Assembly: GCF_012933445.1 (NCBI RefSeq)
Contig: NZ_JABBNC010000014.1
Coordinates: 124,001 to 188,000 of the forward strand
DNA: 64,000 bases
Reading direction: 5' to 3'
Source: Actinoplanes sp. TBRC 11911
GTDB lineage: Bacteria > Actinomycetota > Actinomycetes > Mycobacteriales > Micromonosporaceae
How positions within the stretch are numbered: the first letter of the stretch is position 1; every line of letters begins with the position of its first letter. Below, piece by piece: positions 53,606-61,823 of this stretch. Under the pieces are notes generated by a model. That model saw only the letters and a program-made list of their open reading frames with translations, made no database searches and had not been told where the DNA came from. Made by a program: the position numbers and the translations under genes.

Positions 53606-54943
53606 GTGATCGATAGCAACTACTCCAGGCGCAGGTTCCTGGGTCTGGTCGGGGGAACCGCCGGTGCCGCGGCTCTCGCCGCATGTGGCAGCTCCGGCCC
53701 GAGCGAAGATGGTGGCAGCTCGGGCGGTGGCGGCGGCGGTGCGGCCAGCTACTGGTCCCTGAGCGGCCCGCCCGGCCAGGAGTACCGCCAGGCCTCGGTC
53801 GACCGGTTCAACAAGGCGAACCCGAACACCAAGATCACGCCGACGTTCTTCCAGAACGACGCGTACAAGCAGAAGATCACCACCTCGATCGGCGCGGGCC
53901 AGGGCCCGACGATGATCTGGGGCTGGGGCGGCGGCGGCCTCAAGGCCTATGTGGAGGCCGGCCAGGTCGAGGACCTGACCGACTGGTTCGGCCAGAACGC
54001 CGCGGTCAAGAGCAAGATCCTCGACTCGTCGTTCGGCGCCGCCACGGTCAACGGCAAGATCTACGCGATGCCGGTCGAGACGGTCCAGCCGATCGTGCTG
54101 TTCTACAACAAGAAGGTCTTCGACAAGGTCGGCGTGCAGCCCCCGCAGTCCTGGGGCGACATCATGGCCCTGGTACCCAAGTTCAACGCCGCGAAGATCG
54201 CGCCGTTCTCGCTGGGCGGCCAGTCCCGCTGGACCAACATGATGTGGCTCGAGTTCCTGCTCGACCGCACCGCCGGCTCCGACGTGTTCAACAACGTCTT
54301 CGCCGGTCAGAAGGACGCCTGGTCCGACCCGGCCGTGCTGACCATGCTGACCCAGATCCAGGACCTGGTGAAGGCCAACGGCTTCGTCAAGGGCTTCTCC
54401 TCGATCACCGCGGACTCCAACGCGGACCAGGCCCTGCTCTACACCGGCAAGGCCGCGATGATGGTGCACGGCTCCTGGTCGTACGGGATCCAGAAGGCCA
54501 ACGGCGGCAGCTTCGTCAAGGACGGCGGCCTGGGCTGGATGAACTTCCCGGCGGTCGAGGGCGGCAAGGGCGACCCGAGCAACACCGTCGGCAACCCCGG
54601 CCAGTACCTCTCGATCTCGTCCAAGGCGAGCGCCGAGGCCAAGGACACCGCGAAGAAGTTCTTCTCCACCACCCTCGTGGACAACGACGAGATGGCCGGC
54701 TGGATCAAGTCGGGTGGCGTGCCGGTGCTCAAGGGCGCGTCGTTCACCGGCTCGGACGACGCCGAGTTCCTGACGTCGATGGCCGACATCGCGTCCAAGG
54801 CCAAGATCTTCGCGCAGTCCTGGGACCAGGCGCTGAGCCCGACCGCGGCAGAGACTTTGCTCGATAACATCGCTAAGCTGTTCCAACTGCAGATTTCCCC
54901 GCAGCAGTGGGTCGACAGCATGAACGGGGTCATCGGTAAATGA
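53606..54943 (+). CDS. Sugar ABC transporter substrate-binding lipoprotein (BxlE-like)
   Basis: A 445-residue protein from GTG. The N-terminus combines a twin-arginine motif (SRRRFLG, residues 7-13) with a lipobox ending at C27 (LAAC), so it is a Tat-exported lipoprotein. A Ser/Gly-rich linker precedes the family 1 solute-binding domain (YRQASVDRFNKANPNTKITP, GPTMIWGWGGGGLKAYVEAG). The next gene overlaps its stop by 4 bp. Ligand is probably an oligosaccharide such as xylobiose or cellobiose, by context. Confidence 0.92.
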   Translation: MIDSNYSRRRFLGLVGGTAGAAALAACGSSGPSEDGGSSGGGGGGAASYWSLSGPPGQEYRQASVDRFNKANPNTKITPTFFQNDAYKQKITTSIGAGQGPTMIWGWGGGGLKAYVEAGQVEDLTDWFGQNAAVKSKILDSSFGAATVNGKIYAMPVETVQPIVLFYNKKVFDKVGVQPPQSWGDIMALVPKFNAAKIAPFSLGGQSRWTNMMWLEFLLDRTAGSDVFNNVFAGQKDAWSDPAVLTMLTQIQDLVKANGFVKGFSSITADSNADQALLYTGKAAMMVHGSWSYGIQKANGGSFVKDGGLGWMNFPAVEGGKGDPSNTVGNPGQYLSISSKASAEAKDTAKKFFSTTLVDNDEMAGWIKSGGVPVLKGASFTGSDDAEFLTSMADIASKAKIFAQSWDQALSPTAAETLLDNIAKLFQLQISPQQWVDSMNGVIGK

Positions 54944-55863
54944 CGACGCTCGCTCCGCCCGCCGTACGGGTGAAGGAGCCCACCAGGACCAGCGGCGGGC
55001 GGAGCGGCGCCGTCCTATGGATGGCGCTGCCGGCTCTGGTGTGGTTCGTGATCTTCGCGGTCATTCCGCTGATCGGCGTGCTCCTGCTCAGCTTCACCAC
55101 GTGGAACGGCATCGGCACGATCCATGGTTCCGGCCTCACCAGCTGGAAGGCCGCGCTGACCGACCCGGGCCTGCCCCGGGCCCTGTGGGTCACGTTCGTG
55201 ATCATGGCGCTGTCCTGGCTCGTGCAGACGCCGATATCCATTCTGCTGGGCGTCTTCATCGCGGCCCGCTCCAAGTACCGCGGCCTGCTCGCGGTGCTGT
55301 ATTTCGTGCCGGTGCTGCTCAGCTCCGCGGCCATCTCGATCACCTACAAGGCGCTGCTCGACCCGAACTTCGGGCTCAGCGCCGGCCTCGGCGTGTCCTG
55401 GCTGGCCCAGGACTGGCTCGGCCAGAGCGGTCTCGCGCTCGGCGTGGTCGTCTTCGTGGTGTCGTGGCAGTACATTCCGTTCCACTCACTGATCTACCAG
55501 GGCGGCGTGCGGCAGATCCCGCAATCGCTGTACGAGGCCTCCCAGATCGACGGCGCCGGCCGGATGCGCCAGTTCTTCAGCATCACGCTGCCGCAGCTGA
55601 AATACACGATCATCACGTCCTCGACGCTGATGGTGGTGGGCTCGCTGACGTCCTTCGACCTGATCTACGTGCTGACCGCCGGCGGCCCCGGCGACTCCAC
55701 GCGCACCCTGGCGCTGCAGATGTACCAGTTCGGCTTCCAGGCCCGCCTGATGGGCCCGGCGAGCGCCATCGCCGTCATCCTCGTCCTCATCGGACTCGCG
55801 ATCTCCCTGCTGCTGCGGCGGCTGGGTGGCCGGGCGGACGAGAGCCAGCTGGAAGGAATGTGA
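54940..55863 (+). CDS. Sugar ABC transporter permease (BxlF-like)
   Basis: A 307-residue MalF-type permease with six helices, the first ALPALVWFVIFAVIPLIGVL. The EAA loop is EASQIDGAGRMRQFFSITLP, and the C-terminal Arg-rich tail is cytosolic. The ATG overlaps the substrate-binding protein stop (ATGA). Like the 13-16 kb system it has no dedicated ATPase. Confidence 0.94.
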   Translation: MTTLAPPAVRVKEPTRTSGGRSGAVLWMALPALVWFVIFAVIPLIGVLLLSFTTWNGIGTIHGSGLTSWKAALTDPGLPRALWVTFVIMALSWLVQTPISILLGVFIAARSKYRGLLAVLYFVPVLLSSAAISITYKALLDPNFGLSAGLGVSWLAQDWLGQSGLALGVVVFVVSWQYIPFHSLIYQGGVRQIPQSLYEASQIDGAGRMRQFFSITLPQLKYTIITSSTLMVVGSLTSFDLIYVLTAGGPGDSTRTLALQMYQFGFQARLMGPASAIAVILVLIGLAISLLLRRLGGRADESQLEGM

Positions 55864-55864
55864 C

Positions 55865-56767
55865 ATGGCGACCTCCACCATCACCCAGGAGTCCGCGCCG
55901 CGACACGGCGGCAAAGCACCGCAGCGCGGCACGTCGCTGGGCGGCCGGCTGCTGCGCCTGAACTGGGTCGGCGGCAGCCTCGGCTGGATCTGGCTGCTGA
56001 TCGTGATGCTCCCGCTCTACTGGATCGTCATCACCAGCTTGAAGACGCAGTCGAACTACTTCATCACGAACCCGTTGAAGCCGCCGACCGACATCACCTT
56101 CGAGAATTACAAAACGGTGATCGAGGCCGACTTCGTCCGGTTCTTCTTCAACAGCGTGATCGTCACCGCCGGAGCCACCATCCCGGCCGTGCTCTTCTCG
56201 CTGATGGCGGCGTACGCGGTCGTGCGGGGCGCGACCAACCGGTGGCTCAAGGGCATCAACGCGCTTTTCCTGATGGGTCTCGCCATCCCGCTGCAAGCCG
56301 TGATCATCCCGGTGTATCTGATCATCATCCGGGCGCACCTGTACGACTCGCTGCTGGCGATCATCCTGCCGTCGGCCGCGTTCGCGATCCCGCTGTCGGT
56401 GCTGGTGCTCGGCAACTTCATCCGGGACGTGCCGAAGGAACTCTTCGAATCGATGCGGATGGACGGTGCCACCGAGTGGGGCACGCTGTGGCGGCTCGCC
56501 TTCCCGCTGACCCGCCCCGCGCTGGTCACCGTGACGATCTACAGCGCGCTGCAGATCTGGAACGGCTTCATCCTGCCGCTGATCCTCACCCAGAGCCCGA
56601 ACCAGCGCACCATGCCGCTGGCGCTGTGGACCTTCCAGTCGGAGTTCGGCGTGAACGTGCCCGCGGTCGCCGCCTCGGTCACGCTCACCACCATCCCGAT
56701 CGTGCTCGCGTACGCCATCGGGCGCCGCCAGCTACTGAGCGGACTTACCGCCGGTTTCGGCAAATAG
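55865..56767 (+). CDS. Sugar ABC transporter permease (BxlG-like)
   Basis: A 300-residue MalG-type permease: first helix SLGWIWLLIVMLPLYWIVIT, and EAA-like loop ESMRMDGATEWGTLWRLAFP. It starts one base after the previous stop. Its last 36 bp overlap the convergent LacI gene, which limits how far either end can be altered independently. Confidence 0.94.
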   Translation: MATSTITQESAPRHGGKAPQRGTSLGGRLLRLNWVGGSLGWIWLLIVMLPLYWIVITSLKTQSNYFITNPLKPPTDITFENYKTVIEADFVRFFFNSVIVTAGATIPAVLFSLMAAYAVVRGATNRWLKGINALFLMGLAIPLQAVIIPVYLIIIRAHLYDSLLAIILPSAAFAIPLSVLVLGNFIRDVPKELFESMRMDGATEWGTLWRLAFPLTRPALVTVTIYSALQIWNGFILPLILTQSPNQRTMPLALWTFQSEFGVNVPAVAASVTLTTIPIVLAYAIGRRQLLSGLTAGFGK

Positions 56768-57769
56768 GGCGGTGCTCTCCCGGATCACGAGCTCGGTCGC
56801 CAGCTCCACCCGGGGAGTTTCGATGGGCTCGCCGCGTGACAACCGCAGGACGGTGCGCGCGGCGAGCCCACCCATGTCCGCCAGCGGCTGACGCACGGTG
56901 GTCAGCGGCGGCGACGACCAGCGCGCCTCCGGCAGGTCGTCGAAGCCCACGATGCTCACGTCGTCCGGCACCCGCAGACCGCGCAGTCGCGCCGCCTCGT
57001 AGACGCCCAGCGCCATCTGGTCGCTGGACGCGAAGATCGCGGTCGGCGGGTCGTCGCGGTCCAGCAGCCGCACCCCGGCGGTGAAACCCGACTCGTGCCG
57101 GAAGTCGCCCGGTTCGATCAGCCGCCGGTCCACCCGCAGCCCCGCCTCCTCCAGCGCGGCCCGGTAGCCGTCCAGGCGGGCCCGGCTGCACTGCAGGTTC
57201 TTCGGACCCTCGACCAGGCCGATCCGGCGGTGCCCCAACGCGATCAGATGCTCGGTGGCGCTGCGCCCGCCGGACCAGTTGGTGGCGCCGATCGTCGGCA
57301 CGTCCGCGGCGTTCCCGCCGGCCGGATCGATGATCACCATCGGCACGTTCAGGCGGTGCAGCTCGGCGCTGACCGGGCCGGCGCCGTCGGAGATCACCAG
57401 GATCACCCCGTCGGACTGGCGGGCCCGCAGATTCTGCAACCATTGCCGCGCCGACGCCGTACGCCGGTGCACCGCCGACACCACGGTGCCGACCCCGGCG
57501 GCGTGCGTGACCTCCTCGACGCCGCGGATCAGCTCCACCGCCCACGGGCTGTCCAGGTCGTGGAAGACGAGGTCGATGAGACCGGCCCGCAGCGGTTGCC
57601 GAGAGTTGCGAGGACGGTAATCGTGCTCCCGGAGAAGATGTTCGATGCGGTCGCGCGTCTCCGGTGACACATCCGTACGCCCGTTGAGCACCCGCGACAC
57701 GGTAGGCACCGACACTCCGGCGGCCTCCGCGATGGTCGCGATAGTTACGCGTCGTCCGCCCGCGGCCAT
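56732..57769 (-). CDS. LacI-family repressor of the oligosaccharide cluster
   Basis: A 345-residue repressor: helix-turn-helix IATIAEAAGVSVPTVSRVLN, then the sugar-binding core (SAVHRRTASARQWLQNLRAR) ending GFDDLPEARWSSPPLTTVRQ. GGAGAG precedes the ATG. Its own upstream site is CGAAACTTTCG (57803-57813); equivalent sites lie upstream of the GH3 gene and, degenerate, of the ABC operon. It is best read as the local regulator (BxlR-like) that releases these genes when oligosaccharide is present. Confidence 0.93.
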   Translation of the reverse strand: MAAGGRRVTIATIAEAAGVSVPTVSRVLNGRTDVSPETRDRIEHLLREHDYRPRNSRQPLRAGLIDLVFHDLDSPWAVELIRGVEEVTHAAGVGTVVSAVHRRTASARQWLQNLRARQSDGVILVISDGAGPVSAELHRLNVPMVIIDPAGGNAADVPTIGATNWSGGRSATEHLIALGHRRIGLVEGPKNLQCSRARLDGYRAALEEAGLRVDRRLIEPGDFRHESGFTAGVRLLDRDDPPTAIFASSDQMALGVYEAARLRGLRVPDDVSIVGFDDLPEARWSSPPLTTVRQPLADMGGLAARTVLRLSRGEPIETPRVELATELVIRESTALFAETGGKSAQ

Positions 57770-57802
57770 CGATCTCTCCTCGTCTCCAGGCAAAGGCACC
57801 CC

Positions 57803-57813
57803 CGAAACTTTCG
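57803..57813. promoter_or_regulatory. LacI autoregulatory operator
   Basis: CGAAACTTTCG, an odd palindrome 33 bp upstream of the LacI ATG, has the same CGAAA-N-TTTCG form as the GH3 site. Confidence 0.7.
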
Positions 57814-57937
57814 CACTCGGGTGCGGGAAGTATTGCACACCACACCGATTTCACCAGGTCCGGGTTTCCCCTGGTGGCATTCGCGCCACGATGATGGAGC
57901 CGTTTCCATCACCGCTTTTCACCTCGGGGGACCCGCC

Positions 57938-58261
57938 ATGACCACCCAGCCGCCCGCCGCCGTCCAAGCCGCGCTGGACGCCGCCAACGCCAACGACACC
58001 AAAGCCTTCCTGGCCTGCTTCCCGGCCGACGGCGTGGTCGACGACTGGGGCCGCGAGTTCCGCGGCCACGACCGGATCCGCGGCTGGAGCGACGGCGAGT
58101 TCATCGGCGTGAAGGTGAGCCTGCGGGTCACCGACGTGCAGATCAACGGCGACGACGTGGTGGTGACCGCCCAGGTCGGCGGCGACGGCTTCAACGGCGA
58201 GTCGCACTTCACCTTCCGTGTGGCGGGCGACCAGGTCAGCCGCATGACCATCCGGGCCTGA
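57938..58261 (+). CDS. SnoaL/NTF2-like protein
   Basis: A 107-residue single domain of the NTF2/SnoaL cone fold: AVQAALDAANANDTKAFLAC, FPADGVVDDWGREFRGHDRI, then beta strands ending HFTFRVAGDQVSRMTIRA. Members are binding proteins or small-molecule enzymes; the Asp-Asp-Trp segment lines the pocket. Function is not assignable. The next gene starts one base after the stop, so the two are co-transcribed. Confidence 0.87.
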   Translation: MTTQPPAAVQAALDAANANDTKAFLACFPADGVVDDWGREFRGHDRIRGWSDGEFIGVKVSLRVTDVQINGDDVVVTAQVGGDGFNGESHFTFRVAGDQVSRMTIRA

Positions 58262-58262
58262 G

Positions 58263-58868
58263 GTGCGCCTTCCCCGGTTACTGCTGGCCGGCGTGCTGCT
58301 GTTCACGGCGGTCCTGCTGCTGACGGCGTTGTTCGCGCAGCCCCCGTTCCGGTCGGTGGGCGTAACCGCGTTCGCGGTCTTCACCCCGCTGTGGCTCGCG
58401 GTCGCGGTCGTCAACGCGGCCATGGGCGTGTACGCGGCGGGCTACCGGCCCGCCGAGGAATCTGTCGTGCTGGCCCCCGTGTTCGGCGTGCCCGCGCTGA
58501 TCGCGGGCCTGGTCTGGTGGTGGACGTGGGACCGCTGGCACGGCGGCCCGCTCATCGGCGCGGGCCGCGCTCCGGCGATCCTCGGTGCCGGCATGGCCCT
58601 GTGGCTGGCGATCACGCTGCTGGCGGGCCTGCTGGTGCCGAATGCCACGGCGGCGGCCGCCCTGCGGGTCGCCGCCGTGCTGTTCGTCCCGCTGTGGCTC
58701 GCCCTCACCGTCGTCAATCTGCTGATCGGCGTGTTCGCCGCCGGTTACTCGGCAGCCGAGGAGATCCCGGTCCTGCTGCTGAACCTGTTGCCGCCGGTGG
58801 CGGTGGCCGGTGCGGCCGCGGTGGCGGTTGGCCGCTCACCGCGGCGCGACGCGGTCGCCGCCCCTTAG
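58263..58868 (+). CDS. Small membrane protein with internal duplication
   Basis: A 201-residue hydrophobic protein from GTG with about six predicted helices. Two halves repeat the same pattern: FTPLWLAVAVVNAAMGVYAA then GYRPAEE (first half), and FVPLWLALTVVNLLIGVFAA then GYSAAEE (second half), pointing to an internal gene duplication. A DRWHGGP loop separates them. No family with known function is recognised. It is coupled to the SnoaL-like gene. Confidence 0.8.
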   Translation: MRLPRLLLAGVLLFTAVLLLTALFAQPPFRSVGVTAFAVFTPLWLAVAVVNAAMGVYAAGYRPAEESVVLAPVFGVPALIAGLVWWWTWDRWHGGPLIGAGRAPAILGAGMALWLAITLLAGLLVPNATAAAALRVAAVLFVPLWLALTVVNLLIGVFAAGYSAAEEIPVLLLNLLPPVAVAGAAAVAVGRSPRRDAVAAP

Positions 58869-58875
58869 CGCACGG

Positions 58876-59421
58876 TCAGTCGAACAGTTCGTCGACGGTG
58901 ATGGAGAACGGGAACGGGAACGAGGATTTCAACGTCTGCCCGGCGACCGCGACCGCGTGCTCGAAGTAGCGGTCGCCCTGCAGTCGCTGTAACCGCACGA
59001 CCGCCGGCTCCAGCTCGACCGTGAGGAACCAGCCGATGCCGGCGGCGGCGTACAGGTGCGCCTTGAGCACGCGGTCGATCAATTCGGTGGTGGGGGAGAT
59101 GACCTCGCCGAGCAGGATCACGTCGGACACGTCGGTGACGTCTTCGTTCTGGCGTTTGTCCACCGCGACGACATCCGGTATCACGATGGTGTCAGCGGTC
59201 AGGCGTACCCACACGTTACCGACCGCGTGAAGGCCGGCTTTTCGCGCCGCGCGCATGGTGCCGAAGACCAGGGGCGCGAGGGCGATCTGATGGCAGTTGT
59301 CCGGCCAAGGGCTGACGAGGAGATTGCCGTTGATCAGTTCGACCCGGTTGATGCCGGTGTCGAGGCCCAGGTAATCGGCTTCCGCCCAAGGCCCGAAGTG
59401 CTCCGTGATGGTGGTGGTCAC
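58876..59421 (-). CDS. Uma2 family (DUF820) protein, copy C
   Basis: A 181-residue Uma2 protein with PDVVAVDK, LLGEVISPTTELIDRVLK and HLYAAAGIGWFLTV motifs of the PD-(D/E)xK fold. It belongs to a different subgroup from copies A and B. GTG 59421 lies 6 bp after a strong -10 box, so the mRNA is probably leaderless. The stop is 7 bp from the convergent membrane-protein stop. Confidence 0.88.
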   Translation of the reverse strand: MTTTITEHFGPWAEADYLGLDTGINRVELINGNLLVSPWPDNCHQIALAPLVFGTMRAARKAGLHAVGNVWVRLTADTIVIPDVVAVDKRQNEDVTDVSDVILLGEVISPTTELIDRVLKAHLYAAAGIGWFLTVELEPAVVRLQRLQGDRYFEHAVAVAGQTLKSSFPFPFSITVDELFD

Positions 59422-59427
59422 TAGAAC

Positions 59428-59457
59428 ATTATCAAGAGACCAGATGTCACTGGTCAA
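59428..59457 (-). promoter_or_regulatory. Leaderless promoter of Uma2 copy C
   Basis: On the minus strand TTGACC (59457-59452), 18 bp and GATAAT (59433-59428) precede the GTG at 59421 by 6 bp. It overlaps the stop codon of the upstream Uma2 gene. Confidence 0.65.
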
Positions 59458-60026
59458 TCCCCGGCGAAGTCCAGCAGATGCTCAGTGCTGATCTCGACCG
59501 GAAAGGGCAGGTCGGTGATCAGTGTTTCGCCGTACTCGGCAAAGGCGTGCTCGACATACTTCGTGTCTTCGAGGCGAAGCAGTCGCAGGAAGATGCTCTG
59601 GTAAGTCCCATGATCCGGCTCGACAAGCAGGTACCAGCCGATGCCCGCCTCGGCGTAGAGCAATTTCTTGAAGCGGCGGTCGGCGGTCGCGTTGCTCGGC
59701 GAGGTGATTTCGGCGACCATGACGACGTCGGCGGCTTCGGTCCGAGTTCCGGGCTTGCTCGGCCGTCTCACCGTGATATCTGGCGAGACCAGCCGGTCGG
59801 GCCCGAGGCGCACGTTGCCTGCCTGTGTGACGCAGAGCTTCGCCGCGCTTGCCGGCGGTCGCAGGATGGTCGTCAGTAGGTACGAAATTTCCTGATGCTC
59901 GTTCGTTGGTGCCGGACTCACCCACAGTCCCCCGTCGATCAGTTCGATTCGGCTGTTTGTCTCGTCGAGCGCGAGATATTCGGCCTCGGTCCACGGATCC
60001 GGGTGGTTGAAGTCCGCCTTTGTCAT
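59454..60026 (-). CDS. Uma2 family (DUF820) protein, copy D
   Basis: A 190-residue Uma2 protein: TEAEYLALDETNSRIELIDG at the start, then SPDITVRRPS, MVAEITSPSNATADRRFKKL and LLYAEAGIGWYLLVE. It resembles copy C (shared AEAGIGWYL/AAAGIGWFL, PFPVEIS/PFPFSIT ends) and lies 32 bp upstream of it, again a tandem pair. ATG 60026 directly precedes the first helix. Confidence 0.88.
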   Translation of the reverse strand: MTKADFNHPDPWTEAEYLALDETNSRIELIDGGLWVSPAPTNEHQEISYLLTTILRPPASAAKLCVTQAGNVRLGPDRLVSPDITVRRPSKPGTRTEAADVVMVAEITSPSNATADRRFKKLLYAEAGIGWYLLVEPDHGTYQSIFLRLLRLEDTKYVEHAFAEYGETLITDLPFPVEISTEHLLDFAGD

Positions 60027-60150
60027 GGTCAGAGTGTCGCACGCGGTCATGCCGAAAAGTGTCTCATGCCTAGTTGGCGCTGAGCAACCCGGATTGTGAC
60101 AGTACGTTTCGGGCATTGTTCGGTGCGTGGCTGGTACGTAATGTGCGGGC

Positions 60151-61638
60151 ATGATTCGTATCGCGCACTGGATCGGCGGCGGCGAGGTCGCCGGCGCCTC
60201 GGGCCGGGTCGGGCCCGTCTTCAATCCGGCCGCCGGTGAGCAGACCGCCGAGGTCGCCCTGGCCTCGGCCGCCGAGGTGGGCCACGCCGTCGCGGTCGCG
60301 AAGGAGGCCGGCAAGGCCTGGCGCGCCACCTCGCTGTCGCGCCGCTCCGCGGTCATGTTCAAGTTCCGGGAGCTGCTCGCCGCCCGCGAGGGGGAGCTCG
60401 CCGCGATCATCACGAGCGAGCACGGCAAGGTGCTCGCCGACGCCGCCGGGGAGATCGCCCGCGGGCTGGAGAACGCCGAGTTCGCCACCGGCATCCCGCA
60501 CCTGATGAAGGGCTCCTATTCGGAGCAGGCCGCCACCGGTGTCGACGTCTACTCGATCCGCCAGCCGCTCGGCGTGGTCGCCGGCATCACCCCGTTCAAC
60601 TTCCCGGCGATGGTTCCACTGTGGATGTGCGCCACCGCCATCGCGGCCGGGAACGCCTTCGTGCTCAAGCCGAGCGAGAAGGATCCGTCGGCGTCGATCT
60701 TCCTGGCGCGGCTGTGGCGCGAGGCCGGGCTGCCCGACGGCGTATTCACCGTCGTCAACGGCGATGTGGAGGCGGTCGACGCGCTGCTGACCCATCCGGA
60801 CATCGCCGCGGTCAGCTTCGTCGGGTCCACCCCGGTGGCCCGGCACGTGTACGAGACCGGCACCGCGCACGGCAAGCGGGTGCAGGCTCTGGGCGGTGCC
60901 AAGAACCACATGGTGGTGCTGCCGGACGCCGAGCTGGACGCCGCCGCGGACGCCGCGGTCAGTGCCGCCTACGGCTCGGCGGGGGAGCGGTGCATGGCCG
61001 TCTCGGTGGTCGTGGCCGTCGGCGACGTGGCCGATCCGCTGGTCGACGCGATCGCGGCCCGGCTGCCGAAACTGAAGATCGGCGCGGGTGCCGACCCGGA
61101 GTCGCAGATGGGCCCGCTGATCACCGCCGAGCACCGCGAGCGGGTCACCGGCTACATCGAGGCCGGCGCCCGCAGCGGGGCGACCGTGGTCGCCGACGGC
61201 CGGGACGCGGACCTGCCGGCCCACGGCTACTTCCTGGGCGTCACGCTGCTCGACAACGTCACCCCGGACATGGCCGTCTACACCGACGAGATCTTCGGCC
61301 CGGTGCTGTGCGTGCTGCGCGCCAGGACGTACGCCGAAGCGGTCGAACTGATCAACAACAATGAATATGGAAACGGCACCGCGATCTTCACACGGGACGG
61401 CGGGGCGGCCCGGCGCTTCCAATTCGACGTGGCAGCGGGCATGGTCGGGGTGAACGTGCCGATCCCGGTGCCGGTCGCCTACTACTCGTTCGGTGGCTGG
61501 AAGGCCTCGTTGTTCGGCGACACGCACATGTACGGCCCGGACGGCATCCACTTCTACACCCGCACCAAGGTCGTGACGTCACGGTGGCCCGACCCGGGCA
61601 CCTCCACCGTGGATCTTGGCTTCCCGCAGACCCGATAA
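60151..61638 (+). CDS. mmsA: Methylmalonate-semialdehyde dehydrogenase
   Basis: A 495-residue CoA-acylating aldehyde dehydrogenase. ITPFNFPAMVPLWM and LKPSEKDPSA are cofactor motifs, LGGAKNHMVVLPDA and the catalytic Cys in GERCMAVS follow; GERCMA and the LGGAKNH variant distinguish MMSDH from NAD-only dehydrogenases. It converts methylmalonate semialdehyde (from valine, thymine or inositol breakdown) to propionyl-CoA. A strong terminator follows 13 bp after the stop. Its role beside polyamine genes may be with beta-alanine-type semialdehydes. Confidence 0.95.
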   Translation: MIRIAHWIGGGEVAGASGRVGPVFNPAAGEQTAEVALASAAEVGHAVAVAKEAGKAWRATSLSRRSAVMFKFRELLAAREGELAAIITSEHGKVLADAAGEIARGLENAEFATGIPHLMKGSYSEQAATGVDVYSIRQPLGVVAGITPFNFPAMVPLWMCATAIAAGNAFVLKPSEKDPSASIFLARLWREAGLPDGVFTVVNGDVEAVDALLTHPDIAAVSFVGSTPVARHVYETGTAHGKRVQALGGAKNHMVVLPDAELDAAADAAVSAAYGSAGERCMAVSVVVAVGDVADPLVDAIAARLPKLKIGAGADPESQMGPLITAEHRERVTGYIEAGARSGATVVADGRDADLPAHGYFLGVTLLDNVTPDMAVYTDEIFGPVLCVLRARTYAEAVELINNNEYGNGTAIFTRDGGAARRFQFDVAAGMVGVNVPIPVPVAYYSFGGWKASLFGDTHMYGPDGIHFYTRTKVVTSRWPDPGTSTVDLGFPQTR

Positions 61639-61650
61639 CGAAGCCCCGCG

Positions 61651-61687
61651 ACCCCCGGCGTACGCGCGAATGCGTACGTCCGGGGGT
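61651..61687 (+). terminator. Hairpin terminator after mmsA
   Basis: ACCCCCGGCGTACGC pairs with GCGTACG and CCGGGGGT across a 6-nt loop (15 bp with one bulged T), starting 13 bp after the mmsA stop. Confidence 0.8.
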
Positions 61688-61823
61688 TGTTGCGCCTCTG
61701 ATTCCGTTTCGCTTCGGGAAAATCCTTTCGGATTCCCTTGTCTTCCGTCCTCACTTTGTGTCAAGGTCTCGCAGATCGTTACATGTGGGAGCTGTCACAG
61801 GCTGGGAGCGGGAGGTCCGATCG

